From CCMP332 sp040218795 (GTDB lineage: Bacteria > Bacteroidota > Bacteroidia > Cytophagales > CCMP332), in the NCBI GenBank assembly GCA_040218795.1, contig JAVJQT010000001.1:248001-312000 (forward strand): a stretch of 64,000 bases of DNA. The letters are read 5' to 3'. The position numbers and the translations under genes are program-made. This document shows positions 63,847-64,000 of this stretch, piece by piece (within the stretch, counting starts at the first letter, position 1; each line of letters begins with the position of its first letter). The notes under the pieces are model-generated. The model was not told where the DNA came from. It saw nothing but the letters and a program-made list of their open reading frames with translations, and made no database searches.

Positions 63847-64000
63847 ATGAATTTTAATGTACTAGGACTGAGCCCTCCAATTTTAAAGGCTCTTAAAGAG
63901 AAGAAATACCATATCCCTACTGAGATCCAACAAAAGGCAATCCCACTAATATTACAAAAAGCAGATATTTTAGGAAGCGCTCAAACGGGAACGGGGAAAA
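63847..64000 (+). CDS. DEAD-box RNA helicase (5' part only, cut by window end)
   Basis: First 51 residues only: NFNVLGLSPPILKALKEKKYHIPTEIQQKAIPLILQKADILGSAQTGTGK. The Q motif (YHIPTEIQQKAIP) and Walker A (AQTGTGK) identify a DEAD-box RNA helicase of the RhlE-like kind. RNA unwinding in ribosome assembly or cold adaptation is the usual role; which subfamily cannot be decided from this fragment. Confidence 0.88.
   Translation, partial: MNFNVLGLSPPILKALKEKKYHIPTEIQQKAIPLILQKADILGSAQTGTGK

Overview
The window is low-GC chromosomal DNA (roughly 36-38 % by eye) from a member of the Bacteroidota. The evidence is nine secreted proteins carrying a type IX secretion (T9SS) sorting domain (seven type A, two gliding-motility-type B), SpII lipoproteins, a TonB-dependent receptor with a carboxypeptidase-regulatory N-domain, LytS/LytTR signalling, a DUF2805 (TIGR03643) protein, and promoter boxes of the TAnnTTTG type instead of Shine-Dalgarno-led starts. 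Cytophagia- or Flavobacteriia-like bacteria fit; I cannot place it below phylum.

Layout. 1-9 kb: secreted T9SS cargo, including three large tightly overlapping genes at 2350-8668, the first broken by a frameshift. 9.4-10.1 kb: a hicAB toxin-antitoxin locus with a wrecked toxin and an intact antitoxin. 10.3-22.6 kb: a peptidyl-dipeptidase lipoprotein, a small outer-membrane barrel, three more T9SS proteins, and a divergent pair made of a membrane-anchored winged-helix regulator and a TonB-C-like protein, with a phased direct-repeat operator between them. 22.8-32.4 kb: glucan metabolism (GH31, a one-domain CBM48-like protein, GH16 lipoprotein, GH57/DUF3536, GlgB), interrupted by a GIY-YIG nuclease gene embedded in palindromic repeats. 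32.4-39.4 kb: a lipoprotein, a T9SS adhesin-like protein, and a two-gene NAD-dependent formate dehydrogenase. 39.4-40.3 kb: a REP-associated tyrosine transposase with a tandemly duplicated 146-bp left end. 40.5-50.5 kb: a T9SS protein with a beta-lactamase-like fold that has lost its catalytic residues, an Lhr-type helicase, a SIMPL protein, and a TonB receptor-LytS-LytTR-secreted protein operon. 50.5-64 kb: SDR and MFS genes, a PA14-OmpA protein, a LemA/TPM cluster, a Spy/ECF-sigma/anti-sigma-like/CpxP-like envelope-stress group, a dienelactone hydrolase lipoprotein, a tricorn-like protease and the start of a DEAD-box RNA helicase.

How it fits together. Most of the window serves the cell envelope and exterior: T9SS cargo, lipoproteins, barrels, envelope-stress sensing. 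The glucan genes combine outside hydrolysis (GH16 lipoprotein) with inside storage-polymer handling (GlgB, GH57, GH31). No T9SS machinery, SusC/SusD pair, tRNA, rRNA or CRISPR array was seen.

The most interesting structures are (i) four ATGTAAAT-like repeats at 10, 11 and 10 bp spacing before an inverted-topology membrane regulator, (ii) two unrelated repeat-plus-nuclease elements, (iii) the decayed HicA / surviving HicB, and (iv) the catalytically dead secreted beta-lactamase-like protein.
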